Shown piece by piece: positions 14,114-21,361 of a stretch of 23,256 bases of DNA. Each line of letters opens with the position of its first letter. Position 1 is the first letter of the stretch. This DNA comes from a virus, in IMG/VR virus record IMGVR_UViG_3300031801_000022, positions 1 to 23,256 of that record; one strand, given 5' to 3'. The notes beneath the pieces were generated by a model. The model saw only the letters and a list, made by a program, of their open reading frames with translations, was not told the origin of the DNA and did no database searches. Position numbers and translations under genes: made by a program.

Positions 14114-15114
14114 CTACTCTCCAAGATTATAAAGAAGGTAGGAAAGTTGGCGTCCATGTAGATAGTTCGCTTTGTTCGCCAATTCAAAGAAGTGATTTGG
14201 CAGCAAAGAAAGCAGACTTTTTCTACAATGTAGAAGAGTCTCCTTTTTTTGCAGATAAAGCACCCCATCTTCAGGATACAGTTAAAAAGAATACAGTGTA
14301 TTTACCTTTTGCAAAGTATACAGCAATAGATTCAGATGCTGGGCATGGAGCACAGAAAGATTCTGATTGTTTTTCGTGGTCTACTAGGTTGATGTTGGAT
14401 ATTAATAGACTTAATCAAGGCTTATTCGGGGAAGGTAGAAAAGAACAGTATATTGAATCTTCTGCAACTTGCTTAATTTACGGGATGCGGGGTGGTTGCG
14501 GAAAAGGAATGACAGTTTATGATGTCATAAAGTCATTTAAGGGGGGTTTACTGTTGGAAAAAGAATATAATACAAATGAAGGTAAGCATTATAATTTTGA
14601 ACGCTATGTTGATTATTATCGTTTAGGAGTTAGTAAATGGTGTAGAAGTGGGCCACCATCTGATCTTTTAGAGCAAACTAGAAAAGTTAAAATAGGTGAT
14701 TATGCTATTGCTTCAGATATGGATGAGATTGATGCAAATTTAGCTAATGGTAGAACATGGTCTTGTGGTTCTGGAATTGGGGTTTCTTCAAAAAGAGACG
14801 AGCATGGGGTTAGTAGATTAAAAGGTGGTTGGGCTCATGCAATGGCAATTATTGGGGTTTTACTTTGGGATTGGGTTATTGAAGTATACGGTGAAGCGGT
14901 ATATATTTGGGATCAAAGTTGGGGAAATTGGAATACAGGTGTTTATCCAGAATGGGCTAAAAAATTAGGGATTAAATTACCACAAGGATATTTTTTATTA
15001 CGAAAATCAGATACATGGAAAGCTGTTAAAGCTAAGCAGTGCGTTACTGTTAGTTCGGTTGAAGGTTTTCCGAAATTAAAAATGCCAAACCTAGGTGCGA
15101 AAGGGAGAATCTGA
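14110..15114 (+). CDS. Papain-like (C1-type) cysteine peptidase, 334 aa
   Basis: The three hallmark regions of papain-fold peptidases are in order: a Gln-Cys region (QKDSDCFSWS, with Q82 and likely nucleophile C87), a His region (GGWAHAMAIIG, H243), and a SWG region (IWDQSWGNWNTG, 267-278) where the family normally has Asn-Ser-Trp-Gly; here Gln269 stands at the Asn position. Length suits a full catalytic domain with an N-terminal extension of about 75 residues. The GTG at 14110 is preferred to the ATG at 14083 because GAGGG precedes it and it makes a GTGA overlap with the previous stop. No signal peptide is visible. It may cut peptidoglycan cross-links, a virion protein, or a host protein; placement before the lysis-like genes favours the first. 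Confidence 0.7.
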   Translation: MTTLQDYKEGRKVGVHVDSSLCSPIQRSDLAAKKADFFYNVEESPFFADKAPHLQDTVKKNTVYLPFAKYTAIDSDAGHGAQKDSDCFSWSTRLMLDINRLNQGLFGEGRKEQYIESSATCLIYGMRGGCGKGMTVYDVIKSFKGGLLLEKEYNTNEGKHYNFERYVDYYRLGVSKWCRSGPPSDLLEQTRKVKIGDYAIASDMDEIDANLANGRTWSCGSGIGVSSKRDEHGVSRLKGGWAHAMAIIGVLLWDWVIEVYGEAVYIWDQSWGNWNTGVYPEWAKKLGIKLPQGYFLLRKSDTWKAVKAKQCVTVSSVEGFPKLKMPNLGAKGRI

Positions 15115-15576
15115 ATGAAAAATTTTTATTGGTTTTGTTTATTGTTGGTTGGGGTTTCTTTTTGTGGGTGTGTTGCAGACGGGGATAAACAGTCTATTTT
15201 CAGTAAAGAGTTTGCATCTTTAACTGAATCTCGTTTAGTTCATCATCTGGCGTATAATCAAACAGAGGAAGATAGGCAAACTAGCTTAATTCATTTAACT
15301 ACTTTGAAGAGGCCAAGGATAGCTTGTTTTGGTGGAGTTTGTCAGAATCCTCAACGACAAGTTAAACTAATTTCAGGTGTAGAATCAGAATTTCAGGAAA
15401 TTCAGGTAGAAGAAGCACAAGAAGAAATTCAAGAAGAACCACAAGTATATGGTGAACAGCAAACTTATTCAGCTGAAAGTTATGGGAGTGTAGGATCGAG
15501 TTTTACTTATTCTTCTGAAAAATATCGTAGTGGAGGTTGGTTTTCTAGAATTCGGGCTCGTAGGTTGTCCAGATAG
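15115..15576 (+). CDS. Putative lipoprotein, 153 aa (outer spanin-like?)
   Basis: The N-terminus is a typical export signal: MKN, a hydrophobic core (FYWFCLLLVGVSF), then Cys-Gly-Cys with C19 as likely lipidation site, although the lipobox is imperfect (Phe at -3, Cys at -2). The mature part has a Gln/Glu-rich helical stretch (about 94-120) and a Ser/Tyr/Gly-rich end with basic residues. Placed between a peptidase and holin-like genes, it might be an outer spanin component. The length is larger than most o-spanins, and no partner of the usual inner-spanin form is evident. The start directly follows the peptidase stop with AGGGAG eight bases upstream. Confidence 0.5.
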   Translation: MKNFYWFCLLLVGVSFCGCVADGDKQSIFSKEFASLTESRLVHHLAYNQTEEDRQTSLIHLTTLKRPRIACFGGVCQNPQRQVKLISGVESEFQEIQVEEAQEEIQEEPQVYGEQQTYSAESYGSVGSSFTYSSEKYRSGGWFSRIRARRLSR

Positions 15577-15681
15577 GTTGAACTAGAGGAATCTTGATTG
15601 TTTGATCAGCCCATATAGAGTTTGTCGAGATTTTGGGGTATGATTGGACACAATTTTTTTAGGGTTGTGTAATGTGGTTAT

Positions 15682-16017
15682 ATGGTAAAAGAATCAGGAT
15701 TTTGTATAAGTTATTTAATAGGTGTTTGGTTACTAGCAAGTAGTTCTCTAGAACTTGGATATGCAGTAGCTCTTGAACTTACCATTTTAATATCTTTGAT
15801 TTGTAGTGGACTGGATAATCTTGGGCGGTATGGGAAGGTTAAATGGTATACTGTAGCGAATAAAATGGGCTTTTCGGTTTTAGCAAGTTTACTTTGTTTT
15901 ACTGCCTATACTTTAAAATGGCCACCTAATCCGTTTGTAGTTGTTTCTTGCGGATGTGTAGGACTACTTGGAAAAGAGTTTATACTAAAAATCGTGAAGA
16001 ATACTTTTGAAAAATGA
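15682..16017 (+). CDS. Holin-like membrane protein, 111 aa
   Basis: Three to four hydrophobic segments (about 7-24, 27-42, 60-78 and 83-98) and a short basic end (KIVKNTFEK) give the size and layout of phage holins with several membrane passes. The last segment plus GLLGKEFILKI is reminiscent of holin C-termini. Holins oligomerise in the inner membrane and set the time of lysis. The ATG at 15682 has no strong ribosome site, so a start further in cannot be excluded. It overlaps the PAS-domain gene by four bases. A virion or superinfection-exclusion membrane protein is the alternative. Confidence 0.5.
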   Translation: MVKESGFCISYLIGVWLLASSSLELGYAVALELTILISLICSGLDNLGRYGKVKWYTVANKMGFSVLASLLCFTAYTLKWPPNPFVVVSCGCVGLLGKEFILKIVKNTFEK

Positions 16018-16556
16018 CTAAAACAACGCGGGATTTAATTGTTGAAGGTCTGTACAAATTACTGTTTGTTGGAGTAATTACATTTGGGATGGTTTATAGT
16101 GTTCGTTATGCTTTTCCAGATGGGTTAGCTCCTAAAGATGTTCAAAAAAATGTAGAGATTGTTGATGGAAAAATTGAAGCCCTAAAGAATTGTATTTCTA
16201 CTCGGTTAGACTTCATAAAAGACGTTGTTATTGTTGATGAGGGAAATATTATTAGGAAATGGCCTCATTATCTTGAACATTTAACAGGTTACTCTTCTGA
16301 TGATGTTCTTGGAACGAGTGTTGAGTTTTTAGTCCCAATTGATAAACGCGAGGACCATTTAACTGCATTTAGTGATTTTTTTGCGCGTAAAATCGGTGAT
16401 ACTTCATTAGTTTTTTGCACAATTGAGACTAAAGAAGGAGCAGTACTTCCACTTAAAGTTATTAATGTTCTTAGAGAACACGCGGGAATTCGGTATGTTT
16501 GTTCAACTGTTTATGATCCTCAACAATTAACAATTTGTGATCAACAGGAACTATAA
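16014..16556 (+). CDS. Membrane-anchored PAS-domain protein, 180 aa
   Basis: Three parts are visible: one membrane segment (about 13-30) after a basic N-terminus; a helical linker (about 41-68) like the signal helix of sensor proteins; and a PAS domain (about 66-170). The PAS part shows the classic run VVIVDEGNIIRKWPHYLEHL then TGYSSDDVLGTSVEFLVPID and KREDHLTAFSDFF, followed by the closing strands (LVFCTIETKEGAVLPLKVINVL). PAS domains sense ligands, redox state or light and mediate dimerisation; no kinase, cyclase or DNA-binding output is attached. It overlaps the holin-like gene by four bases and is followed by a second holin-like gene. By charge rule the PAS domain would be outside the cytoplasm, but this is uncertain. 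A lysis regulator is the inference; simple capture of a host sensor fragment is the alternative. Confidence 0.75.
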   Translation: MTKTTRDLIVEGLYKLLFVGVITFGMVYSVRYAFPDGLAPKDVQKNVEIVDGKIEALKNCISTRLDFIKDVVIVDEGNIIRKWPHYLEHLTGYSSDDVLGTSVEFLVPIDKREDHLTAFSDFFARKIGDTSLVFCTIETKEGAVLPLKVINVLREHAGIRYVCSTVYDPQQLTICDQQEL

Positions 16557-16557
16557 T

Positions 16558-16770
16558 ATGGTTGACTGGTTTAAAAGTGAAACTGTTTTGTTTGGCCTGT
16601 TAGTTACTTTACTTCCATTTTTAGAGCAGTTATTAGACACAAGTTATCTTCAGGAGTATCCTCAGATTATTTCTGTTATTGGAGTTTTAATTTGGTTTTT
16701 GAGAAAAGGCACTACTAAAGAATTAAGGATGCCCTTTCAGAAAAATCCTAAAAAAGGTCGTTATTTGTAA
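16558..16770 (+). CDS. Two-pass holin or antiholin-like protein, 70 aa
   Basis: The ATG at 16558 is preferred to an upstream GTG (16537) because CAGGA lies eight bases before it. The protein has two hydrophobic segments (about 7-24 and 36-50) and a strongly basic tail (RKGTTKELRMPFQKNPKKG). The pattern of SETVLFGLLVTLLPFLEQLL, a short loop, then VIGVLIWFLRKGTTKE resembles small holin-like proteins that lie next to lysis or packaging genes in many phages. It starts one base after the PAS stop and overlaps TerL by one base. It could be the holin partner or antagonist of the 111-aa protein. Confidence 0.5.
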   Translation: MVDWFKSETVLFGLLVTLLPFLEQLLDTSYLQEYPQIISVIGVLIWFLRKGTTKELRMPFQKNPKKGRYL

Positions 16771-18113
16771 TGCCTGTTGCAGAAGAATTTTATGAAATTG
16801 AAACTTTACTGGAAGAAGCAGTTGAGAAAGAGGATTGTGTAGATAGTGAGGGGCCTAAGTGGGGCGATTTTATTAGTGAAGATGATAGATCAAAAGGAAA
16901 ATATTACCCACTACATCAATATCAAGCAAATATTTATTATTCAGAAGCAAGGTTTATTGCTGCTATAGCAGGTACTGGGGGAGGTAAAACAGCTATTGGT
17001 CCTTTGTGGGTGGCTAAAATTATTAATGGAATGAGGTCTAAAGGGTACGAGAAACCTATTATGGGTTTGGTTGTTGCTCCTACATATAAAGTGTTAGCTA
17101 GAGCAACTGTGCCAATGCTCGTTGACACGTTTAAAGGGACTAATTTAGAAGGTAGGTATTTAGAATCTAGATCGTTTTATGAACTGCCTCCACATAATGG
17201 GCGCGAAGGGGGAAAGATTTGGTGCCAAGGAGCTGATAATCCTGGAGGGCTAGAAGGTGGGCAATTCGATTTTTGTTGGGGTGATGAAGCTGGTCAGTTT
17301 AAGAAAATGGTTTGGTCAGCTATACAAGGTCGTCTAGGAGCTAAAGAATCTCCGTGTTTACTTACTACTACTCCTTACATTAAAAACTGGTTATTTACTG
17401 ATTTTTATAAACAGTTTACTTTAGGTGATCCTGATTATTATGTCCAGCAATGGAGCTCAGTTGAAAATCCGATTTATTCTCAGCGGGAGTACGATAGAGC
17501 AAAACGGACAATGAACCGTGCTTTAGGGGCAATGAGGTATGATGGCCAATTTTCTGTTATGGCTGGAGCAGTTTATCCTACGATAGATGATTGCACAGTT
17601 AAATTAACAAAAGATGAAATAGAGGATTTACTTTCAGAAGATGATGGAAAATTTTATGGTGGAATTGACTTTGGCTGGAACGATCCTTTTTGTGCTCTAT
17701 GCGGTTATCTTGATAGTGCAGATATTTTGTGGGTTTGGTGGGAACGGTATTTAACAAAAACAATGATAGAGGACCATGCAGAAGCTTTACCAAAGTTTAC
17801 TAATAAAGGTATTCGTTGGTATTGTGAACATCAGCCAGAATTAGTTAGGAAATTAAGAAAAGGTGGGCATACTTGTTTACCGGCTATAAAAGCTATTCTT
17901 CCAGGAATAGAAGCTGTTAATGCTAGAATGCTTACTGGAAGATTAAAGATCGTTGAGAATTCTTGCCCAGCTATACTAGCAGAAGCTCAACTTTATTCTT
18001 TTCCAGAAGATGAAGAAGCATCTGGAGGAGATAAGCCTATTGATAATTTTAATCATGCAATGGATGCTTTGCGTTATATGATTTTCGGTATAGATGGTAA
18101 ACGGGCAGCTTAA
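16770..18113 (+). CDS. terL: Terminase large subunit, 447 aa
   Basis: The motor that pumps DNA into the capsid and cuts it. The ATPase domain (about 40-260) has a Walker A motif GTGGGKT (68-74), a Walker B region DFCWGDEA (167-174, catalytic E173) and a coupling motif LLTTTPY (197-203). The nuclease domain (about 290-447) begins with GGIDFGWNDP (D300 as a metal ligand) and ends with DNFNHAMDALRYMIFG (425-440), with D425 or D432 as a candidate ligand. Length is normal for the family. It begins on the last base of the preceding stop. I do not see a certain small subunit beside it. Confidence 0.93.
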   Translation: MPVAEEFYEIETLLEEAVEKEDCVDSEGPKWGDFISEDDRSKGKYYPLHQYQANIYYSEARFIAAIAGTGGGKTAIGPLWVAKIINGMRSKGYEKPIMGLVVAPTYKVLARATVPMLVDTFKGTNLEGRYLESRSFYELPPHNGREGGKIWCQGADNPGGLEGGQFDFCWGDEAGQFKKMVWSAIQGRLGAKESPCLLTTTPYIKNWLFTDFYKQFTLGDPDYYVQQWSSVENPIYSQREYDRAKRTMNRALGAMRYDGQFSVMAGAVYPTIDDCTVKLTKDEIEDLLSEDDGKFYGGIDFGWNDPFCALCGYLDSADILWVWWERYLTKTMIEDHAEALPKFTNKGIRWYCEHQPELVRKLRKGGHTCLPAIKAILPGIEAVNARMLTGRLKIVENSCPAILAEAQLYSFPEDEEASGGDKPIDNFNHAMDALRYMIFGIDGKRAA

Positions 18114-18123
18114 GGAGTTTAAA

Positions 18124-18420
18124 ATGGGAAGAAGACGAGATAGAAGAATTGAAGAGAGAAGAGGGAAGGCTTTGAGAGTTGTTCTTTCTAGACAAGAAAG
18201 AAAGCTTAAAAGCGATGGAAAAATTAAAGAAGCAAATGAAATTTCAGAAGTTTTAGACGACAATACTTTGTTTGCTGTTGTTGTTGACGAAACTTTTAAT
18301 ATGCTTATCCCAAAGAGTGATGACGAAAATACTCCTTGGGCAGATTTTTTTGAACGGATTATTAAAGCTCTTCCTGAAATTTTAAAGTTTATTGCTGGCC
18401 TAATAAAGATGTTTATTTAA
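18124..18420 (+). CDS. Hypothetical protein, 98 aa, basic N-terminus and hydrophobic end
   Basis: AAGGAG seven bases before the ATG at 18124 decides the start; an earlier in-frame codon (18094) lies inside TerL. The N-terminus is extremely basic (GRRRDRRIEERRGKALR), the middle mixed, and the C-terminal 25 residues form a hydrophobic or amphipathic helix (FERIIKALPEILKFIAGLIKMF). Such a layout could bind nucleic acid and membrane or a protein partner. Family not recognised; it sits between TerL and portal where small head-related genes occur. Confidence 0.65.
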   Translation: MGRRRDRRIEERRGKALRVVLSRQERKLKSDGKIKEANEISEVLDDNTLFAVVVDETFNMLIPKSDDENTPWADFFERIIKALPEILKFIAGLIKMFI

Positions 18421-18435
18421 TGGAAAAGTTTATTT

Positions 18436-18621
18436 ATGGATACAGCAGAGTTTGAACATGCTGGTGGAGAGTATTTTCCAGTAAAAGCTAATAGGAAAAA
18501 GGTAGAACGGATTAAGTTTGATCGAGAAGAAGAGGGGATTAATATGAAAGATATTCTTTTGCAAGTAGGGCAAGATCAATGGCTTTCATTAGATAATCCC
18601 TATTTATGGGACGTATTTTAA
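18436..18621 (+). CDS. Hypothetical protein, 61 aa
   Basis: Small charged protein between the 98-aa gene and the portal; its TAA directly precedes the portal GTG. The ribosome site is weak (GGAAAAG about 11 bases upstream). The sequence has a Glu/Lys-rich middle (KKVERIKFDREEEG) and an aromatic end (NPYLWDVF). No family recognised. It may be translated mainly to couple the portal. Confidence 0.5.
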   Translation: MDTAEFEHAGGEYFPVKANRKKVERIKFDREEEGINMKDILLQVGQDQWLSLDNPYLWDVF

Positions 18622-19956
18622 GTGGAATCTACATTTAAAAAAATTGGTGAATTATCTGATCCTTTTACAGGGGACGGGCAATACGACCAGACTTACGCGG
18701 ATCATTATAAAACTCAGCAATACCCTAATATTTCTGATTTACTCAATGCTTATAAACGGATTAATTTTGCCTGTGCAAATATTAATGCGAATGGGTGTGC
18801 GGGCCATGAGTTAAAATTGTTTGTAAAGACAAGATCGTCTGACAAAAAGACAGTTCTTAATACAGCTAAGGTAGGAGATAATAAACAGGACTTTCTGCGT
18901 CAAGAATTTGAGATTAAGGATAGTGAGGTTATTGAGGAAGTTATTGAGCATCCAGTTTTAGTTTTACTTAAAGAAGTTAATGATCAGCCATTTTTGAATA
19001 GCTACACTTTAAAAGCTTTGACGTTTCTGTATTTTGATATTGCTAGTGCAGCTTATTGGTGGGTAGATATTGATAAATTCTTAAATAGACCTAAGAATAT
19101 TTGGATTCTTCCTAGTCAGCATGTATTGCCTAAAAGAGAATCTGGGTCTGATAAGATAGTAGATTATTATGAGTATGTAAATGGGGATAAGGTTAAACGC
19201 TATTCTCCAGAAGAGATTATTCAATTTATTCCATTAGGAGTTAAGAATCCTTATTTAGAGGGAATTGGTTCTGCGGAAGGGTCATACGAAGCAAGTTTGC
19301 TTTCTAATAAGCTAGCTTCTATGACCAGTCATTTATTAGATAATGATGGTAGACCAGATATTTTGTATTCTCCTAAAGAAGGAATTGGGGCAGCTGAAGC
19401 TACTGGTTTAGAAAAACGTTTGAATCAAAAGTATAGCCAAGGTAGAAGCGGTGGTTGGCATGTAGCAGATGAGCCAGCAGATATTAAACCGATGAATTAT
19501 CCTCCTAGGGATATTGCTAGGTTAGATATAAACGAGCAGGCTAAAATAGAAATCTGTAATGCTTATTCTGTTCCAGTAGCATTCCTTGATAATAGGAATA
19601 TTAGTAGAGAGACAATTTTTGGTGCTTTAACCCTCCATGCTATTTTTGGAATTAAACCTAGGTTAGGGATTTACGCTGAAACATTAAATAAACGACTAAT
19701 TCCGTTTTACGATGAATCAGGTAGATTATTTTTTGGATACGATGATCCTGTACCGGAAGATAAAGAAGCGAAATTAGCTGAAGTTACTCGGCAAATTGAA
19801 GTTGGTATGATTGAACCAAATGAAGGTCGTAAGAAGTATAACTTGCCTCCACATTCTGATCCAGAAGCTAGTAGGCTTAAAAGAATTAACGCGCCTGGTT
19901 TAAGCGGAGCAGGTCCACGTCAAGCTTCTAGAGAGAGTGGAGAGGCCGAAAAGTAA
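18622..19956 (+). CDS. Portal protein, HK97 type, 444 aa
   Basis: Forms the twelve-subunit ring at the capsid vertex through which DNA passes. The family resemblance is clear: an N-terminal beta-rich wing, the YYEYVNGDKVKRYSPEEIIQF segment (near 175-195, hallmark of portals), and a C-terminal helical stem and crown with AKIEICNAYSVPVAFLDN followed by ETIFGALTLHAIFGIKPRLG (about 306-345). Length fits siphovirus-type portals. It begins with GTG directly after the previous stop; the ribosome site is weak, so coupling is likely. The tail is short and ends overlapping the gp10-like gene by one base. Confidence 0.88.
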   Translation: MESTFKKIGELSDPFTGDGQYDQTYADHYKTQQYPNISDLLNAYKRINFACANINANGCAGHELKLFVKTRSSDKKTVLNTAKVGDNKQDFLRQEFEIKDSEVIEEVIEHPVLVLLKEVNDQPFLNSYTLKALTFLYFDIASAAYWWVDIDKFLNRPKNIWILPSQHVLPKRESGSDKIVDYYEYVNGDKVKRYSPEEIIQFIPLGVKNPYLEGIGSAEGSYEASLLSNKLASMTSHLLDNDGRPDILYSPKEGIGAAEATGLEKRLNQKYSQGRSGGWHVADEPADIKPMNYPPRDIARLDINEQAKIEICNAYSVPVAFLDNRNISRETIFGALTLHAIFGIKPRLGIYAETLNKRLIPFYDESGRLFFGYDDPVPEDKEAKLAEVTRQIEVGMIEPNEGRKKYNLPPHSDPEASRLKRINAPGLSGAGPRQASRESGEAEK

Positions 19957-20432
19957 TGGCAGCATTTTTAACATGGCGGGGAGAGAGGGTTAGAGACCGG
20001 ATTTTTAAAGTCTTGGAGCGCAAAAATAGACAAGTAACTAAACTCCTAAGGAAACAGATTGAAGAGGCATTAGAGCGGAAAGGTTGGGGTTCTGATCCAG
20101 CAGGAAAAAGGGGCAAGAGAATAAGGCGCCGACATTCAGATAGCGGGGAGGTTCCCTACAAACAAACAGGAAATTATGCTAAGAGTATACGGACTGAAGT
20201 GGATACTCGTGGCGACCAAATTATAGCGTCGGTTTTTACAGATGTTCCATATTCACAAACATTAGAATTTGGTGGTTCTTTTCAGATGGACCAAAATAAT
20301 AAAAAGTATAGTAAAATCCGGCTTGTTAATCCATTTAGAAGCCCAATCATTATTACTCCTAGACCAGTTTGGATGCCAGTTCTTAGAGCTAATATATTCA
20401 GTTACAAATACCAGGAAATATTCGATAAGTAA
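19956..20432 (+). CDS. HK97-gp10-like protein, 158 aa
   Basis: The family pattern is visible: VPYKQTGNYAKSIRTEV (66-82), then YSQTLEFGG (99-107) and TPRPVWMPVLRA (134-145), which correspond to the conserved TG-L-SI, Y---LEFG and PRP-M-PAL elements. Members act at the head-tail junction or tail end during morphogenesis. A long basic helix (about 8-60) is unusual in length. Its position between portal and protease is unusual; the gene normally follows the capsid gene with other connector genes. The ATG overlaps the portal stop (TAATG). Confidence 0.7.
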   Translation: MAAFLTWRGERVRDRIFKVLERKNRQVTKLLRKQIEEALERKGWGSDPAGKRGKRIRRRHSDSGEVPYKQTGNYAKSIRTEVDTRGDQIIASVFTDVPYSQTLEFGGSFQMDQNNKKYSKIRLVNPFRSPIIITPRPVWMPVLRANIFSYKYQEIFDK

Positions 20433-20441
20433 GGAATAAGT

Positions 20442-21308
20442 ATGGCTACTTTTAATAAAATGTTTGGTGAATGTACTGGCGCATTTGGTTTTCCTATGAG
20501 AGAAATTGAAGCTAGGAAATTAGATGAACAAATTTCAAAGGAAAGTGATGTAGAATTAGTTCATTTTAGGAAAGAGTGTAGACAGTTTGAATGTTTTATT
20601 GAGAAAGAACACGCTGACGTTTCTATTATTACTGATTCTTCTGTGGATAAAACCAGGGAAGTTATGGATATCGAGTCAATTAGTTTTGAGGTATTTAAAG
20701 GGAATCCTCAAGTTGCTTATGCTCATAATTATAAAATTCCTCCAATTGGTCGTTCTTTGTGGCAAAAGTATTTTAAGACTTTCGATGGATTTAAGGCAAA
20801 AACAAAATATTACGATCGCCCAGAAAACCATCGAAAAGAGGTGGAGTGGTTTCCAGATTATATCTATGAGCTAGTTAAAAGTGGAAATCTTCCTGGAAAG
20901 AGTATTGGGGGAGTAGCTAAAAAAAGAGAGGTTACTGAAGAAGACCTTAAAAAGAATCCCCATTGGAAAGAAGCAAGAGTAGTTCGGTATGATTCAAAAG
21001 TTTATGAATACAGTGTTGTAGGTATTCCAACAAATAATAATGCAGAAGTTGAACTTGTTGCAAAAGGGCTAGTTAATATGGAAGACAGTATTCTTGAAAA
21101 TGCTTTTCCAACATTAGCCGAAGTAGTTTTTGATTTGCGTAAGAGCACTGAACCGGTAGAAATTCCATTTATTAAAGACGTAGTTACATCTGCTGAATAT
21201 GAAGAGGAATTTTCTGTTAGTTTACAAAGAGAGCTTGAAGGTCTCCATAAGAGTGTACCCGAGCTAATAGACAAGGCATTAAAGCGTTTACTAGGTAAAG
21301 TAGCATAG
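20442..21308 (+). CDS. Prohead maturation protease, HK97/U35 type, 288 aa
   Basis: Cleaves the capsid protein (and itself) after prohead assembly. The conserved blocks are YAHNYKIPPIGRS (93-105, catalytic H95), GNLPGKSIGGVAK (148-160, nucleophile S154) and YEYSVVGIPTNNNAEV (188-203). Length is above the usual 180-220 residues because of a C-terminal extension (about 210-288) of helical, charged sequence that may serve as an internal scaffold. The start has AAGGAATAAG upstream. It immediately precedes the capsid gene, the standard order for HK97-type heads. Confidence 0.88.
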   Translation: MATFNKMFGECTGAFGFPMREIEARKLDEQISKESDVELVHFRKECRQFECFIEKEHADVSIITDSSVDKTREVMDIESISFEVFKGNPQVAYAHNYKIPPIGRSLWQKYFKTFDGFKAKTKYYDRPENHRKEVEWFPDYIYELVKSGNLPGKSIGGVAKKREVTEEDLKKNPHWKEARVVRYDSKVYEYSVVGIPTNNNAEVELVAKGLVNMEDSILENAFPTLAEVVFDLRKSTEPVEIPFIKDVVTSAEYEEEFSVSLQRELEGLHKSVPELIDKALKRLLGKVA

Positions 21309-21361
21309 TTTTAAACTAGCCAATACCAATAACTAATTACCAATTAATTTGGAGTTTTATT

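Noticed and set aside
15577-15681. Possible promoter and hairpin before the holin-like gene
   Set aside because: TATGAT is present but no -35 box lies at a proper distance; the ACACAA/TTGTGT arms are short. Nothing firm is seen in this gap.
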